A stretch of 64,000 bases of DNA, taken from assembly GCA_029255685.2 (NCBI GenBank), contig CM055311.2, forward strand, positions 5,008,269 to 5,072,268, written 5' to 3'. The notes beneath the pieces were generated by a model. The model had not been told where the DNA came from and ran no database searches. It saw only the letters and a list, made by a program, of their open reading frames with translations. The DNA comes from Silene conica (taxonomy: Eukaryota; Streptophyta; Magnoliopsida; Caryophyllales; Caryophyllaceae). The position numbers and the translations under genes were made by a program. Below are positions 34,971 through 45,707 of this stretch, piece after piece (the stretch's first letter is position 1; each line of letters starts with the position of its first letter).

Positions 34971-35831
34971 ACTCTTTTATGAATTCATGTAATAATTCAT
35001 TTTCTCGTGTACTCTATTCAACCTCATTGTTATGATATATAATGTTTTGTTTTTCATGTGGAATTGTACGCCAATTTTGAACACCACAAAGTGAACTGAA
35101 TAACATTACATCGTTTTAGTCCTTGATTACCCACTTGAGCTGATAACTCAGGTAATCATTTTGTGACGTTGGTTGATGGTGGGTTCAACGAGCCATAAGT
35201 CACACGGCTGACTGACCAATCACAAAGGCGAGTTATACGGATATCTCGTAGGACACCCCGTGACAACGTTATGGAGTCCTAAATGTTTTATAACATTGGG
35301 TGCCAGGTCGTGGATAGGACCTCCATAGTGTTCCTTAGAGTCGAGTCTTTTGACCTTCAACTGTCTCTTGAGATTAAGGCAGATTTTGGGTAACTTTGGT
35401 TTCTTTCCCACGGTCATCGTAACAGGGGCCAAGAGGATTTTTTCTGGGTTATTTCATGCTGCGCGATATCGGCAGGATTCGAGTTGAGGGAAATATCCAA
35501 ACCCTTATCATGGTTTTATCATTTCTCAGGGCCACTCGAGGAGTAGTAACTGAAATGCATGGCCATGCTCGAATACAGATTCGTTTTATCAGTTAAGTTA
35601 CTCTCTAGTGGGGGAAACCACTCTTGATACAGATCGCTTGTGAGATACGACCTTTGCGAATGCGGATTTGCAAATTGTCTTACATTGAGTGGGAGAAATT
35701 TTAAAAGGATATGAGAATCGGTTATCGCACCTACACTTGTACGGACAAGTGGGAGTTTGTTGGAGCTTGTGTCCTCCACATGTAGTGTGATAACGTCATT
35801 GCACATACCCTTGTACGGACAAGTGGGAGAT
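34971..35831 (+). other. Copia 3' non-coding internal region
   Basis: About 860 bp between RNase H and the 3' LTR, duplicated at 27644-28487. Several blocks are shared with the 3' internal region of the other copia family (58440-59100): GCCAGGTCGTGG, GGCCACTCGAGGAG, the CTC-AGATCGAGAAA-type block near the end, and GACAAGTGGGAGATTGTTGG at the LTR border. Confidence 0.7.
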
Positions 35832-36818
35832 TGTTGGGGCTGGTGTCCTTGACAATTAAGTACAATGACTTACTAAATCTCTTAAAGGATCACAAGGGCA
35901 TACTTCAGTATTATTATCAGTTGATCCACGTTTATCAATAACGGTTGGCTTGCTAGATAAGTTTGACGTTATTGTCATACGGATGGTGGTGATCAACTAG
36001 TCTTTATACGTCACACCTATAGGACACGTTTGAGAGATGTGAAGGTGTCACATTTATGCCGGATACGACTAAACAGTTAGTCAGAGTTATTGACTATTAA
36101 ATTAGTCAATGAGATGTTGAGATTATTATTTAATACGGATTAAATAATTTTAGCTAATACGGATTACATGATTAATTCGTAAAATTAAATATAAACGGTT
36201 ATATTTAATTAAATATTGAGTTTGCGTATTATTATAAACAGTTATATTAATTGGGCCAATTATACAATATCGTATTTTATCAGACCATTATTAATACATC
36301 GACTGTATTAATATCTGATAACAAGTATACGATTTATAATAAATACCCGCGAATTATATTTTAGCAAAGTGGGTCGAATCACGCATTGGAATAAGGTAAG
36401 AGTGGAAAGCCCACTCCTACCCAATACCTAATTCGGCCGACCCATACTACATAAGGAGATTCCTTCTCCTTTTGTCAGGTGATGAATTGAACTGGTAATT
36501 CAGAATCACAAGAATTAGGGTTTTGAGAACATTATTTTCCCCAAACTCAGATCTCACATCTAAAACCTCACAAAAGCTCTCCCCATATTGCAAGGCAATT
36601 GGAGAGTATTTCTAGCACACGCGGCATCATCTCAATCAAGTCTTGGGTGCAAGTTATAGGAGGGAATTTACTTTAATTCCTGTTCTTAGGCCTATTCAAG
36701 CAAGGACCCAAGGTTGTATTCTTTTTCATGCTTTTAATTAACTTATGACAATAATCACAATTGTATGTTTCGTTATAATCCTTCAAGTTTAGGGCGAATA
36801 CATGTTTTATTCCCCACA
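35832..36818 (+). repeat. 3' LTR of the Angela/BARE-like copia
   Basis: 987 bp, about eleven differences from 28488-29474. Followed by the target duplication GATGT. Confidence 0.9.
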
Positions 36819-36823
36819 GATGT

Positions 36824-39153
36824 GACATCTCAAACTTTTGGGCATAGGTAGTTGTAATGATGATATCGTTTAAAGTTTGGAAGATTAGGGTATATAAATC
36901 ATTGGAGGAATTGTTCATGAGAATCGATAATTGAATGACTGGATTTGGAAAGTAAGAAGTGAGAATCCCGCGAGAATAGTGAGAGACCCGCACCTTGGAA
37001 GATTCCGCAATCGTTCTTTTCACGTCGCTTCTCTCTGCTTTCTTCTCCTTTGCTTCTCCTTCCGATCATGGCTTCAATTTTATTGGAGTCCATAGCCTAA
37101 GTTCCTTACCTTGACATCTCGTTGTTCCTTGAGCCGTCTTCCGTGCGTCTCTCTCGAGACCTATGTCATGGTTATCCCTGAAGTTCGTATCTCATCTCCT
37201 CTTCTGTGAGCCTTGTTCCTTTTCATTTAGATTAGTGGCGGGATCGACTTGTTCTTGGAGTAGTGAAACTTGCCTTGAGGATGCTTGGTTTTGCTTTGTC
37301 AAAGTTTGGTTGAGAGATTTGTGATGATAATATTTGGGTGATATTGGATAGTGTGCCGTCTTGAAAGCTTCATGTTAGATGGTTAGATGTAAGTGGTGAT
37401 TGTAGATTTGGAAGTACCATTGAGGATTTAAATACGGTACTTGGAGTCTTAGTTTATTTTGGAGGTACCTGCTTAAGATGATGATGATGTGGTTAAATTG
37501 ATGAATTAGGTAAGTTAGTGCTACTTAATCTTGGGGAATTTTTGGTAATGCAGAAAGGACCATATACTTGAGGAACGAGAGTTATTGGTAACGGTGTGAG
37601 AATGTTGAGACATTTACAAGTAGACTTATGGAGCTGACTGAGTGTTGACCTTAGGTTACTTATAGAACCTCAACGTTTACCTATTGGAGCGCTTATTGGG
37701 ATTTGAAAATGCACCACTGTTAGGTGAATCGTTTATGATAACTTATGGGATAATGGAAGCATGTTGGCTTAATAATACTCCAATGATGATTGATGGGTAA
37801 CCATTGATGTTTGTGGTAATCATAGTGTAGAGATTCGCAACTTACAAGTGTTCATGAATATCGTTCGGGAAGTTCGAAAGGTGAATAACTAAACCTTATG
37901 GGAACTGTAGGAGTGAAAGTGGTTACTTCCTTGGAACTTTTCTTGGGATGTAGATTGTTGGTAAGTGGTTAGAAACAAGAGGATTTAAGAGTTGTTACCA
38001 TAGTAAGGTCTTGATTTGAATGATCATTGTGGTAATAGGATTTGGGAATTTAGGATGTCGAACCTTGTGGAATAGGTTAGCTAAGATCGAACTGTTAAAA
38101 GTTAAGGTTATAGGATGATGAATGCCATATTTTGGTTTTCGAGGTTTGGTGTCATGGTAATATAATTCTGGTTTGAAGTGCTGAAAGTGTGTGAACCTTG
38201 GTCTGAAGTATGTGTATTAGGCTTCCACCTTGAATGAGAGGTCCTTAACTGTGGTTGAACGGATTTTAGTGTGAACTGAGTGAGAGTTTTGGAAACCTTC
38301 TTGTTGAGAAATACCTTGTTCTGTGGATGAGATGATAGTAAAAGGGATCTTGAAACCAGTGTGAGTCTAGAGTTTACTGAAATCGCCCTTCTTGGGATAT
38401 ACTAGAAATCGTTGTAACGATGTTTTGATTATGGATTGAGCGGTTAGTGTACCCATGTTTGAAAAGAGTTACCGTTTTCCTTGACCTCTAACCTGGTTGT
38501 TTCATTCCTTCGATCCTTTCTCGTGTGTTCTGTCAGCTGTGAAACTGGAAACTCGCAATTCTTCGTGTCGAAAGTAATCTCTATGATCGTTTCTGCGCTC
38601 CTGGTGACTGTTTTTGAAATTTGTTTCCCATCGTTAACTCTGAAAGTTTGTAGTTTTTGAAAAATCGTAATTGTTTCGAGAATTTGAAACTGCTCCCTCT
38701 TTTGGGGAAAGTGGCCTTTTTACCGTTGTTGCAATTTTACTCGTTTGTAGAATCAAGATAAAGGTTATTGTGGGAAATTCGATTTTGAAAGAACTAATTT
38801 ATTGCAATTTGGATTGATCTCAGCGTTGATTTGTCATCTGAACTCGTTATTTGAGACGTCTGATAACCCATACTGTGCTTATCAACACCGGATCGATCGG
38901 GATTTTGAACTTTTAATGATTTAACCTTGGGACTTGTCTCAGATTTGGAATGTCGGACTCTTGAATACGTAACGAGAATCCCAATGTCCATTGACGAAGA
39001 CTCGTGCCATATAATCTTTCTTTTGAAACCTTTTTGAAAGACAGGGATTTGGATTTCCATAATCCGGGTAGTACGTTTGTTAACTAGAGTTGTTTTAGTA
39101 CTTATTTCTGTCTTCAAGTTTCGAGGACGAAACTTTTTGAAAGATAGGGTGAT
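36824..39153 (+). other. G1 internal non-coding region, right part
   Basis: No gene is supportable. It is related to the post-gag DNA of G2 and G3 and ends with TTCGAGGACGAAACTTTTTG just before the 3' LTR. The segment near 38840-39000 keeps the same block (GACGTCTGATAACCC, TTTGGAATGTCGGACTCTTG) found in G2 and G3. Confidence 0.65.
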
Positions 39154-40188
39154 TCTAACATCCCGCATTTTCGTAAACAATATTTAAAGGTTTTAAGTTC
39201 AAGCTCGAGAAATAATTTATATTTCGTAATTTTTGGGATTTCATCTAAATAACTGATTAATTTATGTGAGAATATTTTAAAGGATTTAAATAAGATTTCA
39301 TTTAATTGCGTAATTTGCGACTTAGCAATTTAATTTCATAGCCCGGAAAATATTTATATCGTCTTAAGTTTATAGTGACCTTAAGTCGGTGTCTTAGCTT
39401 AAACTATCTTAAAACTTGTCTTATGGGCCTAACTTGTTAATGAACCAATTTCCCCTCTTTTTCCTCACAAAACCCTAACTCCTTTATCCTCTACCTCACT
39501 CCTTCATTTCTTTTTTCAGATTTAAAACATAACAACAAACACATTCTTGAGAATTTCTCCTTCAATCTTAAAATGCTCATAGAATCTTCGTTTCTTATCC
39601 GATTGAGACGATTTTCGCGGCCACGAATTCCTTGTCTCGAGCCCGTCGTTTTAAGGTAATCAATCTTGCATTTTGTGACTGTTGAAATTTCGGCCTGTTT
39701 GAAGTATTTCGAAATTCGTGAATAAGTTGTGATGTTTTGTCGTTTAAGGCGGTGTTTGTGTTAGCCCGGAAGAGGACTTGGTGATTATTGAACAAGATCT
39801 TGAAGGTTCGCTAAGTAAAGGTGACAATTAAGAGAAACTCGGCCTTATTTGTGATATTAGCACTTTTCTTGTTTAAGTTGGTTTAAGTTTCTGATTTTGC
39901 ATATTATTGTTGTTGTTTGAACTTAGAAACATGATAGGATTGTGCACATATGATGGTTATATGCTTAGGTTATGTTTCACATGCTTAGTTGTTGATTTTC
40001 AGAAATTTGTGCTTAAGACGGATACAAATAATAATCTTGTTGAGGATTGTGTGTGGACTTAATTGCTGGTAGTTGGTGTATTTGATGATTTTATATGCTG
40101 GGTAATCTTTGTATGTTTTGATTTTAGAAGTCTTGAATCGATTTGAGGAGTTTTGAGTCTTATAGAGAATTGCGATTTTGCGTACAGA

Positions 40189-40584
40189 TGACTCTGAGCC
40201 GGTAGGCTGACCGGCAGCCGGTCGGCCGGCTCAGAGTCAGTGTGTTAAAATTTTGAATGTTCTGAATTTAGGAGAAAGGGTTCTGAGCCGGTAGGTCGGC
40301 CGCCGGTCGACCGGCTCAGAATCCCTCTTGTGTGTTGTGGGATTTTTGCAAAGGTTTGGGAAGAGACTCCCAGCCGGCAGACCGGCAGCCGGTCCACCGG
40401 CTGAGAGCCTCTCCTCGTTGTTTTAAGTTTTGATGATGGCTTATGGGAAGGGACTCCCAGCCGGCTGGCCGGCGGACGGTCCACCGGCTGAGAGCCTCTT
40501 CTCATTATTTTCAGATTGTAAAGGCTTAGGGGAAGGGTCTCCCAGCCGGCAGACCGTTAGACGGTCCCGGACCGGCTGAGAGCC
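40189..40584 (+). repeat. GC-rich palindrome array in the G1 3' LTR
   Basis: Five palindromes. The first has 14 perfectly paired bases: TGACTCTGAGCCGG (40189-40202) with CCGGCTCAGAGTCA (40226-40239). The next units change bases on both arms together, for example GGTTCTGAGCCGG with CCGGCTCAGAATCC. Confidence 0.85.
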
Positions 40585-40862
40585 CCTGTTCTCCTTAAAT
40601 TGGTTTTAACTTTCAAACGATTATTCGGTTTTGTTTGAGATTCGTTCCGTGTACCTTTCATGTGTGTTTGAGGTCCCCGGAGGATGGGCGACACTATATT
40701 GGGTTCGGGAATGGAGAGAGGATAGAGACCCCTCGGTTGGGTAACCGAAAGGGAAACCGGCTCTCCCTCAACTTAGTTCCCGGGATCAATTAAGTATTGA
40801 TTAGAAGTATAAGAAAGTAGAACTATAGATTAGTTCCTAGACTTGGATGATATTGTATTGAT

Positions 40863-41490
40863 GCGTATTAAGGTATGCCTTAAGCTGGCCTCTGAGCTTA
40901 ATACGTGAGTTGGTTGTCATATATGGGGATATGCCTTAAGTTGGCCTCTGAGCCCTATATGTGTATGGTTGTCGTGTCTGGGATATGCCTTAAGCTGGCC
41001 TCTGAGCCCAGACATGTTTGATTATGATCGCGTTGGAACATGCCTTAAGTTGGCCTCTGAGTCTGACGAGTAGAGCAGCTGCACAACGGGGTAGCTAAGG
41101 AACTGACACCTTGCCCGGAGTGCAGATGTTTGATGCTAGGACATGCCTTAAGCTGGCCTCTGAGCCTAGTGTCTTGTGATGTAGTGAAGGGACATGCCTT
41201 AAGCTGGCCTCTGAGTCCTTTACTTTTGGATGCTAGTCCATGCGTTGTGATGTCGCCTCTGGGTCTAGTGTCTTGCTGATTGGCAGGTCTATGCCTTAAG
41301 TTGGCCTCTGAGTCCTTGCTTGCTGAATGATTGGTATTTAGGTTATGTCTTAAGTTGACCGCTGAACCTTTATACTTGCTGAATAATTGGTATTTAGGTT
41401 ATGTCTTAAGTTGACCGCCGAACCTTTATACTTGCTGAATGATTGGTTTTTACGTTATGTCTTAAGTTGACCGCTGAACCTTATACTTAC
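40863..41490 (+). repeat. Hairpin-unit array in the G1 3' LTR
   Basis: About a dozen units with centre ATATGCCTTAAG-CTGGCCTCTGAG and varying complementary arms, for example TGTCTGGG (40975-40982) with CCCAGACA (41007-41014). The last units have a shifted centre (ATGTCTTAAGTTGACCGCTG) with AGGTT/AACCT arms. Confidence 0.8.
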
Positions 41491-42211
41491 TGTTTTATAT
41501 CTGCTTGCCTTGAGTTGGTACAGTGTCAGATATGCATGATGATAATGATGTTTACAGTGCCTTGACTTTGTTATTGTTCACCCAAGGCATTGGGTGACTC
41601 TTAGTCAGTTTCGTAAATGGTTTGGATCGAAAGACCCCCCCCCCCGGCCGGGCAACCGGAAGGGAAACCGGCTCTCCTTCCAAATAGTTTCCGAAGTTGG
41701 TTGAGGGCCGTGCATTAGTGATTGCATGATAGCAAGAGTTCAGTTATTGAGATATTGTATACTTCACATGTTTATATATGCTGGGGTATTCTGTTTGCTT
41801 TGTTGTGTTACGTGTCGTTACAAAAGGTGGCTATGAGAACTCTAGTCACTCCCCACTGATTGTGGCGTACATGTTTACATGTATGTAGGTACATGCAGGT
41901 TGGCAGGGGTTGTTGAGAGCTAGCGAGTGATGATCCGTTTATCATCTTTTGACTTACATTTCACGATAGCTAGACTCTAGTTTTGATACAGTTATGTTTT
42001 GAGTGCCTGTAGGGATGTACCATCCCAGGCTGTTGTATATATTTTGCTTCAGTACTTAGAACTGTTATACTTATCTATTTCTGTTTATATCAGTTTCAGT
42101 TTTCAGTTTTAATTCACCTCGCATGTTTATGTTAAAAAGTTTTAATTCCGCTGCATTTTTAGTACTTTGTGTGTTTATCTTTTCCGCTTTCGCGAGGGGT
42201 TTTACACGTAT

Positions 42212-42397
42212 ATTTCAGATGGTATGTCAGGAAGAAAGAGTCTCCGGGATTGATAATCGGACTCAGACAACTCTGCAAGAAATTGCGAGCTTTATTATTC
42301 GTACTCCGAGTCGTGTTTCGCCTAAACCACCATCACAATGTAGGCGCGAGCAAAACAAAATTATTCATGCCATTAAAAGTGAAATTGGCGACGAAAT
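42212..42397 (+). pseudogene. Old copia gag remnant, right part (fossil)
   Basis: The translation near the start (FQMVCQEERVSGI) fits the copia Gag segment that normally follows the ILAQTPLPT-type segment seen just before 16126. Both sides carry CGTAT. This identifies the host of the G1 insertion. The sequence after about 42290 is less certainly Gag. Confidence 0.6.
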
Positions 42398-42567
42398 GAT
42401 GCGTATTCTTCAAGATAATCAAATAAGACGATCAACAAAAATACTAAAGTTGCAGCGGAATAATAATATATGTGATATATCACGAATTAGGGTAAATAAA
42501 TAAAGTAAACAACGAACGAATGAATGATGAACAATGAAGATGATAAACGATGAAGACGATTTTCGCA
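42398..42567 (+). repeat. Gypsy LTR fragment (plus orientation)
   Basis: Matches, in inverted orientation, the outer end of the LTR at 62233-63236: TGATGCGTATTCTTCAAGAT, TTCCGCTGCAACTTTAGTAT (here as reverse complement) and the CATTCATCGTTCAT-rich stretch. Only the first 170 bp or so of the LTR are present before the sequence turns into copia DNA. Confidence 0.6.
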
Positions 42568-42610
42568 GCCACGCTCGGAAAGTATCTATGGTAGATAATT
42601 CCGGTCAAAC
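42568..42610 (+). repeat. Copia 3' internal fragment, left of G3
   Basis: Matches 58917-58956 (GCCACGCTCGGAAAGTATCT). The same copia DNA resumes at 51893 after G3, with CAAAC duplicated. Confidence 0.75.
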
Positions 42611-43559
42611 TGTAACATCCCGTATTTTCGTAAAATCTATTTTTGGCGTTTTAAATTATTTTAAGTAATAAAATAATAATTTAATAATTTATTGTGAAAG
42701 GTTTTAATTTAATTAGTAAGATCCGTCTTAAGAACCTTAAGTCCTTAAGACGAATACGAACTTGGTAAACTTAAACTCATATCTTTAAATATCCGTTCAA
42801 GTGTCCGACCCGTTTAATTGACTCGGAAAGGACAATCCATAAAACCCCCCTTAAAACCCTTCCATCGACACAATTGTCCTCCATCCTCAAACATTTCACT
42901 GTAAAACAATTCTCACAAAAACCTCCATTGTTAACATCTTCTTTTGAGCTTTTCTCCATCATCCGTTAATCAAATCGAGGTAACAATAACATTTTCGGAA
43001 TCCTCATTCGATTTCCAAGCCATCTATCACTTTCATTTTGCAAATCCTTAACTTCGAAAATGGGGCTGTTTTCCTTAAGTTCCGTTTTTGAGTCCTAAAA
43101 CCCGTTTTTTATGTTTGTAGGTGAGGGCTTAGACAATCCAGAGGTTGATAGCTACTTGGTAGAGGAGGATCTTTAGCCGGAATCGCTTGAAAGGTGACGA
43201 TAATGAGAAACTCGGCCTTTATGTGTATATTAGCAAGTTTGATGTGTTCTTACGATTAGTTTCTGATTTGTTAAAGTATAATGTTTAAAGGACTGAGTAA
43301 CATGATTAGGAATGTTTATTTGTGATGAATTTATACTTGTTGGTGTTCTTATGCTCATATGTGGTTTTTCTGAAATTTACACATTTTGCGACGGATACTT
43401 GATATAATCATTTGAGGATTGTTATGGGATTTGTATGCTGATAGGATAGTAGTATTGGATGTTTATAATGTTGAGTAAACTTTGCTTGTAGCGATTCTCG
43501 AGGATTTGTATCGATTTCATGAGATTTTGATGTCACTGGAAAAACCCGTTTTTCTGATC

Positions 43560-43945
43560 AGGCTCTCTGAGCCGGTCGACCGACCGGCCGCCGGTCGACC
43601 GGCTGGGAGTGTCTCCTTGTGTATTCCGCGAATTTGTGAAGAAATTAGGCCTGGACTGCCAGCCGGCCGACCGGCTGGTAGTCTCTTGTGTTGTCTTGTG
43701 TTTTATACGAGAACATAGGTAGAAGGGAGCCCAGCCGGCAGACCGGCCGCCTGCCAGCCGGCTGGGAGTGAATTTGGGTATGGTTGCGATTTGTGAAGGC
43801 TAGGGAATGGGGTTCCCAGCCGGCCGACCGGCTGCCTGCCGACCGGCTGGGAGTCCCTTTGTGTGGTTTGGTTTTAAAGAGAAGAGAGGCTGAGAGGACC
43901 ACCAGCCGGCCGACCGGCTGCCTGCCGACCGGCTGGGGGCCCCTA
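43560..43945 (+). repeat. GC-rich palindrome array in the G3 5' LTR
   Basis: Five palindromes with CCGGTCGACCGGC or GGCCGACCGGC cores and CCCAGCCGG/CCGGCTGGG arms. The same set recurs at 49912-50297 in the 3' LTR. Confidence 0.85.
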
Positions 43946-44234
43946 TAGGCTATTTTTGATTTGTAATTAAATCGTAACTTTTAAACGGTTGATCGGTTTT
44001 GATTGAAACTCGTTCCTTGTGTCTTTGACATGTGTTTGAGGTCCCCGGAGGATGGGCGACACTATATTGGGTTCGGGAATGGAGAGAGGATAGAGACCCG
44101 CCCCCGGTCGGGTAACCAAAAGGGAAACCGGCTCTCCCTCAACTTAGTTCCCGGGATCAATTAAGTGTTGATTAGAAATATAAGAAAGTAGAACTAGAGT
44201 TTAGTTCATAGATTTGGATGATACTGTATTGATG

Positions 44235-44795
44235 CGTATTAAGTTATGCCTTAAGCTGGCCTCTGAACTTAATACGTGAGCTGTTTGTCATATATGGGGA
44301 TATGCCTTAAGCTGGCCTCTGAGCCCTATATGTGTATGTTTGTCGTGTCTGGGACATGCCTTAAGCTGGCCTCTGAGTCCAGACATGTTTGTGGTGATCG
44401 CGTTGGAACATGCCTTAAGTTGGCCTCTGAGTCTGACGAGTAGAGCAGCTGCACAACGGGGCATTTAGGTCGTAACACCTCACCCGGGGTGCAGATGTTT
44501 GATGCTAGAACATGCCTTAAGCTGGCCTCTGAGTTTAGTATCTTGTGATGCAGTGAAGGGACATGCCTTAAGCTGGCCTCTGAGTCCTTTACTTTTGGAT
44601 GCTAGTCTATGCCTTAAGTTGGCCGCTGAGTCTAGTGTCTTGCTGAATGGCAGGTCCATGCCTTAAGCTGGCCTCTGAGTCCTTGCTTGCTGAATGTTTT
44701 GGTAATTAGGTTATGTCTTAAGTTGACCGCTGAACCTTCTTACTTGCTGAATGTTTTGGTATATAGGTTATGTCTTAAGCTGACCGCTGAACCTT
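44235..44795 (+). repeat. Hairpin-unit array in the G3 5' LTR
   Basis: Ten or so units. The first has 11 perfectly paired bases, CGTATTAAGTT (44235-44245) with AACTTAATACG (44266-44276), around the centre ATGCCTTAAGCTGGCCTCTG. Arms differ between units while the centre stays nearly fixed. Confidence 0.85.
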
Positions 44796-45707
44796 ATACT
44801 TGCTGAATCTATCTGCTTGCCTAGTGTTGGTACAGTGTCAGATATAGATGTGTCTACTGATGTTTCAGATGTTGTTGTTGAGGAGTCTTATGTTTGACTT
44901 TAGTATTGTTCATCCAAGGCATTGGATGACTCTTTGATCGGTTTCATAAATAGTTGGACTGAAAGACCCCCCGACTGGGTAACCAGTAGGGAAACCGGCT
45001 CTCCTTCCTAACGGTTTCTGAAGTTGGGTTGAGAGTTATGCATTAGTATCACATGATAGTATGAGAACAGTTGATGAGATGTTTATGCTTCACATGTTGA
45101 TATATGTTGGAGTATTCTGTATTGCTTTATGTGTTACGTGTTGTCACAAAAGGTGGCTAGGGGAACTCTAGTCACTCCCCACTGATTGTGGCGTACATGT
45201 TTACATGTATGTAGGTACATGCAGGTTGGAGCGGGGTTCACACGAGAGCTAGCGAGTGATGATCCTGTTTTCATCATATGACATATCCGTTATCGTTTAG
45301 CTAGACTCTTAGTTTCTTTTGATACAGTTTTTGGTTCGTGCCTGTAGGGATGTCCCATCCCAGGCTGTTGTACATATTTGGTTTTGATACTTAGAACTGT
45401 TACTTATCTATTTTGTTTCAATTTCCGTTTCAGTTTAAGACTTCTCGCATGTTGTTTACCTTAAAAAGTTTTAATTCCGCTGCATTTTTGGTACTTTTGT
45501 ATGTTAATATTTTCCGCTTTCGCGAGGGGTTTTACAGTTGGTATCAGAGCATTATTGCTCCCGACGCACTCATGTGACCCCCAACCTTAACTTGACCAAA
45601 TAAACAAATAATGAATGAGAGATGGGGTAGATCTAAGGATTTATATTGTAGTCTGTTTGTGCCTTGTTAAGAATACGTCTAACGGTTTACTCTCTTATGA
45701 TTGAAGA

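Larger units (their letters stand above)
27632..36818 (+). mobile_element. Angela/BARE-like Ty1/copia complex, broken, young
   Basis: A copia complex inserted in G1 internal DNA, with target duplication GATGT on both outer sides. It has a partial unit (27632-28487), an LTR (28488-29474), a leader, a gag-pol region and 3' non-coding DNA (29475-35831), and an LTR (35832-36818). The partial unit is essentially a copy of the 3' internal region, less than 1 percent different. The two full LTRs differ by about 1.1 percent, so it is young. Integrase and reverse transcriptase wording is closest to the Angela/BARE group of Tork-like copia. The main unit has about three breaks. Confidence 0.85.
16126..42206 (+). 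mobile_element. G1: long-LTR gypsy-like element carrying nested insertions
   Basis: The outer ends TGTAACATCCC (16126) and GGGGTTTTACA (42206) are flanked by the target duplication CGTAT (16121-16125 and 42207-42211). Parts seen are the left portion of the 5' LTR (16126-17436), downstream internal non-coding sequence (27081-27631 and 36824-39153) and a complete 3' LTR (39154-42206, 3053 bp). Element G2 lies in the 5' LTR and a copia complex lies in the internal region. No G1 gag or pol of its own is visible, so G1 is broken. Its LTR portions differ by about 1.5 percent, so it is geologically young. Assignment to Ty3/gypsy rests on the Gag of its relatives G2 and G3. Confidence 0.8.
39154..42206 (+). 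repeat. G1 3' LTR (3053 bp, complete)
   Basis: Contains five GC palindromes (40189-40584), the conserved GGTCCCCGGAGGATGGGCGA block near 40671, about a dozen hairpin units (40863-41490), a C-run near 41635 and the GTGGCTA...CTCTAGTCACTCCCCAC block near 41828. The target duplication CGTAT follows. Confidence 0.85.
42611..45536 (+). repeat. G3 5' LTR
   Basis: 2926 bp, TGTAACATCCCG to GGGGTTTTACA. It has GC palindromes at 43560-43945, the conserved GGTCCCCGGAGGATGGGCGA block near 44040 and hairpin units at 44235-44795. Confidence 0.88.

Noticed and set aside
35519-35806. A 95-residue minus-strand frame present twice (also 28175-28462)
   Set aside because: Its duplication is explained by the tandem copia structure. 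It lies in the element's 3' non-coding region and matches no family I know, so it is not called as a gene.
38794-39180. A 128-residue minus-strand frame at the G1 internal/LTR border
   Set aside because: It crosses the LTR boundary, has no recognised domain, and matching regions of G2 and G3 do not keep the frame open. The nucleotide conservation is reported instead.
43482-43902. Frames rich in RSTGGR or PAAGRPAG near the GC palindromes (also at 18349, 24749, 40245 and 49834)
   Set aside because: They are readings of the GC-rich palindromes inside LTRs, appear on both strands, and have no support as proteins.
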